Shown here: piece by piece, positions 8,094-16,415 of the stretch | Layout of the letters: every line of letters begins with the position of its first letter | Numbering within the stretch: position 1 is the stretch's first letter | From: Streptomyces sp. CA-210063 | Lineage (GTDB): Bacteria > Actinomycetota > Actinomycetes > Streptomycetales > Streptomycetaceae | Assembly (NCBI RefSeq): GCF_024612015.1 | Contig: NZ_CP102512.1 | Location: 8,556,001-8,620,000, forward strand | DNA length: 64,000 nt | Direction of reading: 5' to 3' | Translations under genes and position numbers: made by a program | Notes under the pieces: generated by a model | Database searches by the model: none | What the model was told of the DNA's origin: nothing | Seen by the model: the letters and a program-made list of their open reading frames with translations, nothing else

Positions 8094-9698
8094 ATGAACC
8101 GCAAGACCTTGGTGCTGCCGGCCGTGATCGGTCTGCTCACCCCGGTACTCGCCGCCTGCGGTGCCACCGACAGCGCGGGCGGCAGCGGTGACGCGATCGT
8201 CGTCGGCACCACCGACCGGTTCACCGCCTCGAAGGAGGCCCCGGCCCCGATCGACCCGGCCTACGCCTACGACGTCGGCACCTGGAACATCCTCCGCCAG
8301 ACCGTCCAGACCCTGCTGGTCCAGCCCCGCGGCGACGGCGAGCCGGAACCCGAGGCCGCCTCCAGCTGCGCCTTCACCGACAGCGGCAACGAGCGCTACG
8401 CCTGCACGCTGCGCGACGGCCTGAAGTTCGCCGACGGCGACCCGATCACCGCCGCGGACGTGAAGTTCTCCATCGACCGCGCCCGCTCCCTCAAGGCCGA
8501 CAGCGGTGTCTTTGCCCTGCTGTCCACCATCGACCTCGTCGAGACCAAGGGCGACAACGAGGTGATCTTCCACCTCAACACCCCCGACGCGACCCTCCCG
8601 TACAAGCTGTCCACCCCGGTCGCCGGCATCGTCAACCCGGCCGACTACGACAAGGGCACACTGCGCGACGGCTTCGAGGTCGACGGCTCCGGCCCCTACA
8701 CCCTGGACGCCGAGGTCGAGAACGACGAGCTGGTCAAGGCCGTCTTCACCAAGAACCCCCACTACAAGGGGCAGTTGGACCCGAAGAACGACAAGGTCGA
8801 GCTGCGCTCCTTCGCGAGCGCCGACGCCATGGGCACCGCGCTCCAGGACGGCGACATCGACCTGATGACCCGCACGATGACGCCGGAGCAGATCACCAAG
8901 CTCTCCGAGGCCGACGACAGCGACATCGACGTGATCGAGTCCGCCGGCCTGGAGATCCGCTACCTCGCCTTCAACACCGAGGCCTCCCCGGTGAAGAGCA
9001 CGGCCGTCCGCCGGGCCATGGCCGAGGTCGTCGACCGCGGCGAACTCGTCTCCCAGGTGTACGGCTCCCAGGCCGAACCCCTCTTCTCACTGGTCCCGGC
9101 CGGCATCACCGGCCACTCCAACTCGTTCTTCAACAAGTACGGCGACCCGGACGTCACCGAGGCCAGGTCGACCCTGGAGAAGGCCGGCGTCACCACCCCG
9201 GTGAAGCTGACCCTCCATTACACGACCGACCACTACGGCACGGCCACGAAGAAGGAGTTCGAGCTGCTGAAGAAGCAACTCGACGACAGCGGCCTGTTCG
9301 ACGTGACCATCAAGGGCGCACCCTGGTCGACGTTCCGCCCCGCCGAGCAGGAAGGCGAGTACGCGGTCTACGGCATGGGCTGGTTCCCGGACTTCCCCGA
9401 CGCCGACAACTACCTCGCGCCCTTCCTCGACAAGGACAACTTCCTCGGCTCGCCGTACGCGAACAGCGAGATCCGGAGCAAGCTGCTTCCGGAGTCCCGC
9501 CGCGAGGCCGACCGTCTCAGCGCCTCGGAGAGCCTCACCGGCATCCAGGACATCGTCGCCGACGACGTGCCGATCCTGCCGCTGTGGCAGGGCAAGCAGT
9601 TCGTCGCCGCCCGCGACGACATCACCGGCGCCGAGTACGCCCTCAACGCCGCCTCGACGCTCCAGCTCTGGGAGCTCGGCCGCGGCCGAGCCGACTGA
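8094..9698 (+). CDS. Peptide/nickel-type ABC substrate-binding lipoprotein (first of pair)
   Basis: A 534-residue extracytoplasmic solute-binding protein of family 5 (OppA/DppA). The signal peptide ends in the lipobox LAAC, so Cys22 would be lipidated. Family features include YACTLRDGLKFADGDPITAADVKFSIDRA, GSGPYTL and the C-terminal ADDVPILPLWQGKQF. The ATG at 8094 was chosen because GGAGA lies 9 bases upstream and the signal peptide starts there. No permease or ATPase gene is next to it, so it must share a transporter encoded elsewhere. The following gene is a paralogue. Confidence 0.9.
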   Translation: MNRKTLVLPAVIGLLTPVLAACGATDSAGGSGDAIVVGTTDRFTASKEAPAPIDPAYAYDVGTWNILRQTVQTLLVQPRGDGEPEPEAASSCAFTDSGNERYACTLRDGLKFADGDPITAADVKFSIDRARSLKADSGVFALLSTIDLVETKGDNEVIFHLNTPDATLPYKLSTPVAGIVNPADYDKGTLRDGFEVDGSGPYTLDAEVENDELVKAVFTKNPHYKGQLDPKNDKVELRSFASADAMGTALQDGDIDLMTRTMTPEQITKLSEADDSDIDVIESAGLEIRYLAFNTEASPVKSTAVRRAMAEVVDRGELVSQVYGSQAEPLFSLVPAGITGHSNSFFNKYGDPDVTEARSTLEKAGVTTPVKLTLHYTTDHYGTATKKEFELLKKQLDDSGLFDVTIKGAPWSTFRPAEQEGEYAVYGMGWFPDFPDADNYLAPFLDKDNFLGSPYANSEIRSKLLPESRREADRLSASESLTGIQDIVADDVPILPLWQGKQFVAARDDITGAEYALNAASTLQLWELGRGRAD

Positions 9699-9792
9699 CC
9701 CCACCTCATCCCCGCTCCGGGCGAGGCCGAGTGGCCTCGGGGGACCTCCGGAGCGTGCCCGCAATGCACCCGACGACACAAGGCACTCATAC

Positions 9793-11376
9793 GTGAACAT
9801 GCGCACCCAGTGGCCCGTCCTGACCATCGCGACAGGGCTTGCCGCCGGCCTGCTGACCGGTTGCGGCTCCGAATCGGGGGGATCCGGGGACTCCGGCTCC
9901 AACGTGGTGATGGGGATGTCCGAAGACGTCCTGGCCACCGACCCCGCCTCCGGCTACGACCCCGGGTCCTGGCTTCTCTTCAACAACGTCTTCCAGTCCC
10001 TGCTGAGCTTCCCCAACGGCGCCACCGAGCCCGAACCGGACCTCGCCGAGGAGTGCTCCTTCGCCGACAGCGGCACCACGGTCTACGAGTGCACCCTCAA
10101 GGACGGCCTGAAGTTCAGCAACGGTGAGGCGCTCACCGCGAAGGACGTCAAGTTCTCCTTCGACCGCATGCTGAAGATCAACGACGACGCCGGCCCCGCG
10201 ATCATGTTCCCGATGCTCGACAAGGTCGAGACGCCGGACGACAAGACCGTCCGCTTCGTCCTCAAGTACGCCGACGCCACCTTCCCCAGCAAGATAGCCT
10301 CCGGCGCCGGCTCGATCGTCGACGAGAGTTCCTACGACGCCGACGGCCTCCGCAAGGACGGCGAGGCGGTCGGCTCCGGCCCCTACAAGCTGGAGTCCTT
10401 CGGCGAGGACGAGGCCGTCTTCTCCGTCAACGAGAACTACACGGGCACCGCCGACGTCGAGAACGAGGGCGTCACCCTCAAGTTCTTCCACGGCGACCAG
10501 AAAGCCCTGAAGAAGGCCCTGCTGGAGGGCGACCTCGACATCACCTACCGCGGCCTCAGCGCGGGCGACATCTCCGACATCGAGACCGACACCTCCACCG
10601 CCGACGGCATCGACATCGTCGACGGCACCGGCGCCGAGGTCCAGCACCTCGTCTTCAACATGGACGACCCGGTCACCGGCAAGCTCGGCGTCCGCCAGGC
10701 CATCGCCCATCTCCTCGACCGCGACGCCCTCGTCAACGAGGTCTACCAGGGCACCGCCACACCGCTGTACTCGATCATCCCGGCCGGCATCACCGGCCAC
10801 AACACGGCCTTCTTCGACACCTACGGCGCCCGCCCCTCCCATGACAAGGCCGAGGCCGCGCTGCGCGCCGACAACATCACCGGCAAGGTCGAACTGACCC
10901 TCTGGTCCACGCCGACGCGCTACGGCCCCTCCACCGACCAGGAGTTGGAGGCCATCGCCAAGCAGCTCAACGACAGCGGGCTGTTCGACGCGAAGGTGAA
11001 GTCCGTCGCCTTCGACCAGTACGAGAAGGACATCGCCGCCGGCAAGTACGGCGTCTACGTGAAGGGCTGGATCCCGGACTACCCGGACCCCGACAACTTC
11101 ACCAGCCCCTTCTTCGGCAAGGACAACGTGCTGGGCAACAACTACACCAACGACACCATCACCGGTGAACTCCTCACGAAGACCGCCGCCCAGAGCGAGC
11201 GCTCCTCCACGGAGAAGGAGTACGCCGAACTGCAGAACATCGTCGCCACCGACGTCCCCCTCATCCCCATCTGGCAGGCCAAGCAGTACGCCGTGGTCCG
11301 CGACAACGTCTACGGCCTGGAGTACTGCCTCGACGCGTCGACCGTCTTCCGCTTCTGGGAGATCAGCAAGGGCTGA
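9793..11376 (+). CDS. Peptide/nickel-type ABC substrate-binding lipoprotein (second of pair)
   Basis: A 527-residue family 5 solute-binding lipoprotein, paralogous to the upstream gene. For example PLYSIIPAGITGHNTAFFDTYG here parallels PLFSLVPAGITGHSNSFFNKYG there. The lipobox LLTGC gives Cys24. The conserved region VYECTLKDGLKFSNGEALTAKDVKFSFDRM marks the family. The start is GTG 9793 or ATG 9799; neither has a strong ribosome site. The two genes are 94 bp apart and probably cotranscribed, ending at a strong hairpin. No transmembrane or ATPase partner is encoded nearby, and the ligand is unknown. Confidence 0.88.
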   Translation: MNMRTQWPVLTIATGLAAGLLTGCGSESGGSGDSGSNVVMGMSEDVLATDPASGYDPGSWLLFNNVFQSLLSFPNGATEPEPDLAEECSFADSGTTVYECTLKDGLKFSNGEALTAKDVKFSFDRMLKINDDAGPAIMFPMLDKVETPDDKTVRFVLKYADATFPSKIASGAGSIVDESSYDADGLRKDGEAVGSGPYKLESFGEDEAVFSVNENYTGTADVENEGVTLKFFHGDQKALKKALLEGDLDITYRGLSAGDISDIETDTSTADGIDIVDGTGAEVQHLVFNMDDPVTGKLGVRQAIAHLLDRDALVNEVYQGTATPLYSIIPAGITGHNTAFFDTYGARPSHDKAEAALRADNITGKVELTLWSTPTRYGPSTDQELEAIAKQLNDSGLFDAKVKSVAFDQYEKDIAAGKYGVYVKGWIPDYPDPDNFTSPFFGKDNVLGNNYTNDTITGELLTKTAAQSERSSTEKEYAELQNIVATDVPLIPIWQAKQYAVVRDNVYGLEYCLDASTVFRFWEISKG

Positions 11377-11412
11377 CGCGAACACCCGCCGACGCCGACA
11401 GCCCCGCAGACG

Positions 11413-11446
11413 GAGGGCGCCCCCTTCACCGGAAGGGGGCGCCCTC
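11413..11446. terminator. Terminator after the binding-protein pair
   Basis: A perfect 14-bp stem (GAGGGCGCCCCCTT, loop CACCGG, complement) lies 37 bp after the second binding-protein stop and 45 bp before the stop of the convergent response-regulator gene. It probably works in both directions. Confidence 0.8.
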
Positions 11447-11490
11447 GGCGCGTTGTAGCGGCGGCTGTTGTGGCGCGGCCGCCGGCTCGC

Positions 11491-12162
11491 CTACTGCGCG
11501 CCGGGGCGCACCAACCCGCTCTCGTACGCGTACACCGCCGCCTGCACCCGGTCGCGCAGCCCCAGTTTGGTCAGCACATGCCCCACATGCGTCTTGACGG
11601 TGGTCTCGCTGACGAACAGATCGGCGGCGATCTCCGCGTTCGACAGACCCCGGGCCACCAGCTTCAGCACCTCGACCTCACGGTCGGTCAGCGTGTGCAG
11701 CGTGTCCGGCACCGGCTCGTCGCCCGACGGCAGATGCTCCGCGTACTTGTCGAGGAGCCGCCGCGTGATGCTCGGCGCGAGCATCGCCTCCCCGCCCGCC
11801 ACCACCCGGATCGCCTGCACCAGCTCATTGGCCGGCGCGTCCTTCAGCAGGAACCCGCTGGCACCCGCCCGCAGCGCCTCCACCACGTACTCGTCCAGAT
11901 CGAACGTGGTCAGCACCAGCACCTTCGCCGGACCGTCCCGCCCGGGCCCGGTGATCTGCCGGGTCGCCTCCACCCCGTCCATCCGGGGCATACGGATGTC
12001 CATCAGAACCACATCGGGCTGCAACGCCCGCACCTGGTCGAGCGCCTGAAGGCCGTCCCCGGCCTCCCCGACGACCGCGAGGTCCTGCTCCGCCTCCAGA
12101 ATCATCCGGAACCCGGTACGCAGCAGCGGCTGGTCGTCGACCAGTAGGACGCGGATGGCCAC
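11491..12162 (-). CDS. NarL/LuxR-family response regulator (orphan)
   Basis: A 223-residue two-component regulator. The receiver domain has the acidic pair VDD (9-10), the phospho-acceptor Asp55 in LMDIRMP, the TTF switch and the conserved Lys in FLLKD. The C-terminal LuxR helix-turn-helix is LTDREVEVLKLVARGLSNAEIAADLFVSETTVKTHV. The GTG at 12162 has AAGGAG about 7 bases upstream. No histidine kinase is adjacent, which is unusual for this family in Streptomyces. The gene follows the RecB-like nuclease after 15 bp and is probably transcribed with it, which would tie it to that gene's promoter. Confidence 0.93.
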   Translation of the reverse strand: MAIRVLLVDDQPLLRTGFRMILEAEQDLAVVGEAGDGLQALDQVRALQPDVVLMDIRMPRMDGVEATRQITGPGRDGPAKVLVLTTFDLDEYVVEALRAGASGFLLKDAPANELVQAIRVVAGGEAMLAPSITRRLLDKYAEHLPSGDEPVPDTLHTLTDREVEVLKLVARGLSNAEIAADLFVSETTVKTHVGHVLTKLGLRDRVQAAVYAYESGLVRPGAQ

Positions 12163-12177
12163 GAAAGTCTCCTTCGG

Positions 12178-13101
12178 CTAGTCCGGGCCCATTCTGCCCT
12201 GCCCCTCGTCGGCGGCCTCGGGTGACCTCACCTGGAGGGGGTAGGGCGGGGGAGTACCGCCGAACTCCGGACACACCGACTGGTGGTCGCACCAGCCGCA
12301 CAGCTTCGTCGGCCGCGGCCGCCAGTCACCGCTCTCCGTGGCCAGCCGGATCGCCTCCCACAGCGCGAGCAGCTTCCGCTCCACCCGCTCCAGATCCGCC
12401 ACCACCGGGTCGTACGTCAGCACATCACCGCTGCCGAGATAGACGAGCTGGAGCCGGCGCGGCACCACCTGCTTCAGCCGCCACACCACCAGGGCGTAGA
12501 ACTTCATCTGGAACAGCGCGCCCTCGGCGTACTCGGGTCTCGGCGCCTTGCCCGTCTTGTAGTCGACGATCCGCACCTCACCCGTGGGCGCCACGTCCAC
12601 CCGGTCGATGATCCCGCGCAGCCTGAGCCCCGAGTCCAGCTCCGCCTCCACGAACAACTCCCGCTCGGCGGGCTCCAGACGCGTCGGGTCCTCCAGCGTG
12701 AACCAGCGCTCCACCAGCCGCTCGGCCTCGGCCAGCCAGCGCGCCAGCCGCTCACCCTCCGGGTCGTCCGCGAACAGCTCCACGACCTCCGGCCGGCTCT
12801 CCCGCAGCCGGTCCCACTGCCCGGGCACCAACGACCTCGCCCGCGGCGCCGTCCGCTCGGCCGCCGGGGCGTCGAAGAGTCTCTCCAGCACCGCGTGCAC
12901 CAGCGTCCCGCGCGTCGCCGCCTCGCTCGGCTTCTCCGGCAGCCGGTCGATCACCCGGAACCGATACAGCAGCGGACACTGCATGAAGTCACTGGCACGC
13001 GAGGGCGACAGCGAGGCAGGCGGCGCGGCGGCCCGCACGGCAGGACGATCATCCTCGCCGCCCACGGGGACGGTACCGGTGCCGTCGGTGCTGGTTTCCA
13101 T
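12178..13101 (-). CDS. RecB-like PD-(D/E)XK nuclease with Fe-S cysteines
   Basis: A 307-residue nuclease of the RecB/AddB/Cas4-type superfamily, expected to act on DNA ends. The region SPSRASDFMQCPLLYRF carries the first Cys and RGTLVHAVLERLF a conserved His. The catalytic core is GIIDRVDV...VRIVDYKTGK. A C-terminal cysteine cluster, LCGWCDHQSVC, with the first Cys, is arranged like the AddB-type 4Fe-4S staple. ATG 13101 has no ribosome site. It lies 8 nt after a -10 hexamer of a DNA-damage-type promoter, so the message is probably leaderless. That supports this start over longer in-frame extensions. No Cas genes are nearby. Confidence 0.88.
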   Translation of the reverse strand: METSTDGTGTVPVGGEDDRPAVRAAAPPASLSPSRASDFMQCPLLYRFRVIDRLPEKPSEAATRGTLVHAVLERLFDAPAAERTAPRARSLVPGQWDRLRESRPEVVELFADDPEGERLARWLAEAERLVERWFTLEDPTRLEPAERELFVEAELDSGLRLRGIIDRVDVAPTGEVRIVDYKTGKAPRPEYAEGALFQMKFYALVVWRLKQVVPRRLQLVYLGSGDVLTYDPVVADLERVERKLLALWEAIRLATESGDWRPRPTKLCGWCDHQSVCPEFGGTPPPYPLQVRSPEAADEGQGRMGPD

Positions 13102-13109
13102 GACCACAG

Positions 13110-13132
13110 ACCATACGACCCACCACTGACAG
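13110..13132 (-). promoter_or_regulatory. PafBC/RecA-NDp-type promoter of the RecB-like nuclease
   Basis: On the minus strand CTGTCAGTG (13132-13124) is followed after exactly 8 bp by TATGGT (13115-13110). This fits the RecA-NDp consensus TTGTCRVTG-N8-TAnnnT with one mismatch. The start codon is 8 nt past the -10, so transcription and translation would start together. The activator genes pafB and pafC are in this window. The call rests on consensus from memory. Confidence 0.65.
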
Positions 13133-13222
13133 TGACAGCCACGGGCCCGTACCACCGCCCGGTGACACGGCACACGTCAACACTCGTGTGCCGCATGCGA
13201 CGCGGGGGAAAACAGAGGGGGT

Positions 13223-13245
13223 GCCGGGGCGGAACGTGCCCCGGC
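13223..13245. promoter_or_regulatory. Inverted repeat in the divergent nuclease/protease spacer
   Basis: GCCGGGGC-GGAACGT-GCCCCGGC is a perfect 8-bp inverted repeat lying 8 bp upstream of a possible -10 TAGCAT (13253-13258) for the protease gene. It could be an operator or a hairpin. No regulator is assigned. Confidence 0.3.
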
Positions 13246-13319
13246 GACGACATAGCATCGACCGCAGACCCTTCCGCCCGGTGACCGGGCGCGGAAGACG
13301 CTTCGAACGAGGGGACATC

Positions 13320-15149
13320 GTGGAGACGAGCGGCGGGAGCGGGCAGCCGCGGTCCGGCAGCGACGAGGCGCCCGAGCGCGCGCACCGCGACGCGAACGGG
13401 ACACCGCCGGAGAGTGGCGCCCCCACCCCGGCCGGGTCCCGCCGCCACGCCGGCGAGTCCGACAGCGCCTCCGTGCCGGCCCCCGAGGCCCCCCGAGCGG
13501 CTGACGCTCCGGAAGAGCCCCGTGACTCCGAAGCGCCGACCGCAACCAAGCGCTCCGGCGACTCGGAGGGGCATGGCGCCGCAGAGAGGCAGGGTGCCGC
13601 CGAGGGACAGAGCGCCGCCGAGACGCCGGGCGCCGCCGAAGGACAGGGAGTCGCCGAGCAGCACGGCTCCGCCGAGGAATCCGCCGCTGCCAAGTCCCCC
13701 GGCGACTCCGAGGCCGCGAAGCCCTCGGGAACCCCCGTGCACGAGCCGTCCTCGGGCCCCGCGGACCAACCGCCGACGGACTCCGCGGACCAACCGTCGA
13801 CAGACGCGGTGAGCGAACCGCCGTCGGACCCGGTGAACAAGCCCTCGACAACCCCAGCGACCCCAGCGACCCCGGCGACATCGGCGACATCGGCCGACCT
13901 GAACAAGGCGCCGGCGGACGAATCGGAGCGCACGGCCACCTCCCCACGCCCCCACGTCCACTCGGACGCCACCCCCAAGCCCCCCGAGCGCCCGAAGGAT
14001 CCCGGCGGCGGCATCCTCATGGGCCGCCCCTTCGGCGTACCCGTGTACGTCGCGCCCAGCTGGTTCCTCGTCGCCGCACTGATCACCTGGGTCTTCGGCG
14101 GCCAACTCGACCGCGTCCTGCCCGAACTCGGCGCCGCCCGCTACCTGGTCTCCCTCTTCTTCGCGGTCGCCTTCTACGCCTCCGTGCTCGTCCACGAACT
14201 CGCGCACACCATCGCCGCCCTGCGCTTCAAACTGCCGGTGCGCCGCATCCAGCTCCAGTTCTTCGGCGGCGTCTCGGAGATCGAGAAGGAGTCCGAGACC
14301 CCCGGCCGCGAGTTCGTCCTGGCCTTCGTCGGCCCTCTGCTCTCCCTGGTCCTCGCGGGCGTCTTCTACGTCGCCCTGCTCGCCGTCGAGCCGGGCACCG
14401 TCCCCGGCGTACTGCTCGCCGGCCTGATGATCTCCAACCTGATCGTCGCCGCGTTCAACCTGCTGCCCGGCCTCCCCCTCGACGGCGGCCGCATGCTCCG
14501 CGCCGTCGTCTGGAAGCTCACCGGCAAACCGATGACCGGCACCATCGCCGCCGCCTGGGTCGGCCGCGCCCTCGCCGTCTCCGTCCTCATCGGACTCCCG
14601 CTGCTCACCCAGTCAGGACTGCTCGGCTCCGCTGCCGAGGACAGCGTCGGCATGGACACCGTCCTGGACGCCCTGCTGGCCGCGATCCTCGCCGCGATCA
14701 TCTGGACCGGCGCCGGCAACAGCCTCCGCATGGCCCGCCTGCGCGAACACCTCCCCGAACTCCAGGCCCGCGCCCTCACCCGCCGCGCCGTCCCCGTCGA
14801 GACCGACACCCCCCTCTCCGAGGCCCTGCGCCGCGCCAACGAAGCCGGCGCCCGCGCCCTCGTCGTCGTCGACCCCGACGGCGAACCCCTCTCCCTCGTC
14901 CGCGAGGCCGCCATCGTCGGCGTCCCCGAACACCGCCGCCCCTGGGTCGCCGTCAGCGGCCTCGCCCAGGACCTCACCGACGGCATGCGAGTCTCCGCGG
15001 AACTGGCGGGCGAAGCCCTCCTGGAGGCCCTCCGCGCCGCCCCCGCCACCGAGTACCTGGTGGTGGAGGAATCGGGCGAGATCTACGGCGTCCTCTCGGC
15101 GGCCGACGTGGAGCGCGCCTTCGTGAAGGCGATGGCACGGCCCAGCTGA
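13320..15149 (+). CDS. Site-2 protease (peptidase M50) with CBS domains and disordered N-terminus
   Basis: A 609-residue intramembrane metalloprotease that probably cleaves a membrane-bound substrate such as an anti-sigma factor. The zinc motif HELAH is near residue 294 within a hydrophobic segment. The second ligand motif NLLPGLPLDGG is near 380. Several further membrane segments follow, then a cytoplasmic CBS pair (about 490-600, LSEALRRANEAGARALVVVD). The first roughly 220 residues are a low-complexity Ala/Glu/Pro/Ser tail with short repeats such as TPATPATPAT, absent from most relatives. The GTG at 13320 has GAGGGG about 6 bases upstream. A shorter start near MGRPFGVPVYVAPSW (about 14019) is possible but has no clear ribosome site. 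Confidence 0.88.
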   Translation: METSGGSGQPRSGSDEAPERAHRDANGTPPESGAPTPAGSRRHAGESDSASVPAPEAPRAADAPEEPRDSEAPTATKRSGDSEGHGAAERQGAAEGQSAAETPGAAEGQGVAEQHGSAEESAAAKSPGDSEAAKPSGTPVHEPSSGPADQPPTDSADQPSTDAVSEPPSDPVNKPSTTPATPATPATSATSADLNKAPADESERTATSPRPHVHSDATPKPPERPKDPGGGILMGRPFGVPVYVAPSWFLVAALITWVFGGQLDRVLPELGAARYLVSLFFAVAFYASVLVHELAHTIAALRFKLPVRRIQLQFFGGVSEIEKESETPGREFVLAFVGPLLSLVLAGVFYVALLAVEPGTVPGVLLAGLMISNLIVAAFNLLPGLPLDGGRMLRAVVWKLTGKPMTGTIAAAWVGRALAVSVLIGLPLLTQSGLLGSAAEDSVGMDTVLDALLAAILAAIIWTGAGNSLRMARLREHLPELQARALTRRAVPVETDTPLSEALRRANEAGARALVVVDPDGEPLSLVREAAIVGVPEHRRPWVAVSGLAQDLTDGMRVSAELAGEALLEALRAAPATEYLVVEESGEIYGVLSAADVERAFVKAMARPS

Positions 15150-15151
15150 AA

Positions 15152-15186
15152 CGCGCCCCGAAAGGGGCGCGGGGAACCGCGCGACC
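15152..15186. terminator. Terminator and dispersed GGGGCGCGGGGAACC repeat
   Basis: CGCGCCCC-GAAA-GGGGCGCG (15152-15171) is an 8-bp stem with a GAAA tetraloop directly after the protease stop. It runs into a dispersed repeat core, GGGGCGCGGGGAACCGCGCG (from 15164). The same core occurs at 23735 and in diverged form at 23666. Confidence 0.75.
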
Positions 15187-15250
15187 AGCCACGAACCACC
15201 CGCACCCTCCGCACTCACCGGCAGTGGTCGGCGCCCTTCCCGGGGACCGG

Positions 15251-15263
15251 TAGGCTGGTCACA
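15251..15263 (+). promoter_or_regulatory. Leaderless promoter of trmI
   Basis: TAGGCT (15251-15256) is a -10 hexamer with 6 bases between it and the ATG at 15263, the geometry of a leaderless transcript. No ribosome-binding sequence precedes the ATG, which fits. No clear -35 is seen. Confidence 0.5.
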
Positions 15264-16165
15264 TGTCCGAACCGACCGGTGCCGCCCGCCGACGCGGGCC
15301 CTTCAAGGTCGGGGACCAGGTACAGCTGACCGACCCCAAGGGCCGCCACTACACGTTCACGCTCGAAGCGGGGAAGAACTTCCACACCCACAAGGGTTCC
15401 TTCCCGCACGACGAGCTGATCGGCGCACCCGAGGGCAGCGTTGTCCGCACCACGGGGAACGTCGCCTATCTGGCACTGCGCCCCCTGCTCCCCGACTACG
15501 TCCTGTCCATGCCCCGCGGCGCCGCCGTGGTCTACCCCAAGGACGCGGGGCAGATCCTGGCCTTCGCCGACATCTTCCCCGGCGCCCGCGTCGTCGAGGC
15601 CGGCGTCGGCTCCGGCTCGCTCAGCAGCTTCCTGCTGCGCGCCATCGGCGACCAGGGCATGCTGCACAGCTACGAGCGCCGCGCGGACTTCGCCGAGATC
15701 GCGCAAGCGAACGTGGAGCGCTACTTCGGCGGGCCCCACCCCGCCTGGCAGCTCACCGTCGGCGACCTCCAGGACAACCTTTCGGACACCGACGTCGACC
15801 GCGTCATCCTCGACATGCTCGCCCCCTGGGAGTGCCTGGAGGCCGTCTCCAAGGCCCTCGTCCCCGGCGGCATCGTCTGCTGCTACGTGGCGACCACCAC
15901 CCAGCTCGCCCGGACCGTCGAGTCCCTCCGCGAGATCGGCTGCTTCAACGAGCCGAGCGCCTGGGAGTCGATGATCCGCAACTGGCACATCGAGGGCCTG
16001 GCCGTCCGCCCCGACCACCGGATGATCGGCCACACCGGCTTCCTGCTCACCGCCCGCCGCCTCGCCGACGGCGTCGAGCCGCCCATGCGCCGCCGCCGCC
16101 CCGCCAAGGGCGCGTACGGCGAGGACTACGCCGGCCCCAACGCCGACGGCGGCAACGGCCGCTGA
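15263..16165 (+). CDS. trmI: tRNA (adenine-58-N1)-methyltransferase
   Basis: A 300-residue SAM-dependent enzyme that methylates N1 of A58 in the T-loop of tRNAs. The N-terminal beta domain is VGDQVQLTDPKGRHYTFTLEAGKNFHTHKG. The Rossmann domain has the SAM-binding glycine loop VVEAGVGSGSLSSFLL near residue 110, the acidic residue in LHSYERR, and VILDMLAPWE (catalytic Asp). The C-terminal Arg/Gly tail is usual in actinobacteria. It lies upstream of the proteasomal ATPase gene, a synteny shared with mycobacteria. The start is at ATG 15263 without a Shine-Dalgarno. Confidence 0.95.
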   Translation: MSEPTGAARRRGPFKVGDQVQLTDPKGRHYTFTLEAGKNFHTHKGSFPHDELIGAPEGSVVRTTGNVAYLALRPLLPDYVLSMPRGAAVVYPKDAGQILAFADIFPGARVVEAGVGSGSLSSFLLRAIGDQGMLHSYERRADFAEIAQANVERYFGGPHPAWQLTVGDLQDNLSDTDVDRVILDMLAPWECLEAVSKALVPGGIVCCYVATTTQLARTVESLREIGCFNEPSAWESMIRNWHIEGLAVRPDHRMIGHTGFLLTARRLADGVEPPMRRRRPAKGAYGEDYAGPNADGGNGR

Positions 16166-16248
16166 GCCCCGACCCACCCGGTGAGCGGCCCCGCGCCGCC
16201 CACCCGCCACCGTAGGCGGCAGCCCGCCGCGTACAACGCGCCATTGAC

Positions 16249-16286
16249 GTGGCCGAGTTCCCAGCAGCGCCCGGGAACTCGGCCAC
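16249..16286 (+). terminator. Terminator after trmI
   Basis: A perfect 14-bp stem (GTGGCCGAGTTCCC, 10-base loop, complement) lies about 85 bp after the trmI stop. An outer GCGCC/GGCGC pair can extend it. Confidence 0.75.
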
Positions 16287-16415
16287 GGCGCATTCCCGTT
16301 GACGCGCCACCAGAAAGCTGCGCGAACCACGTACCCCGCCGTTCCACGCCCCCTGTGACGTATGGCACCATGCGGGTCATCCCAACCGGCACAGCACCCT
16401 CAGGAGACGCTCCTA

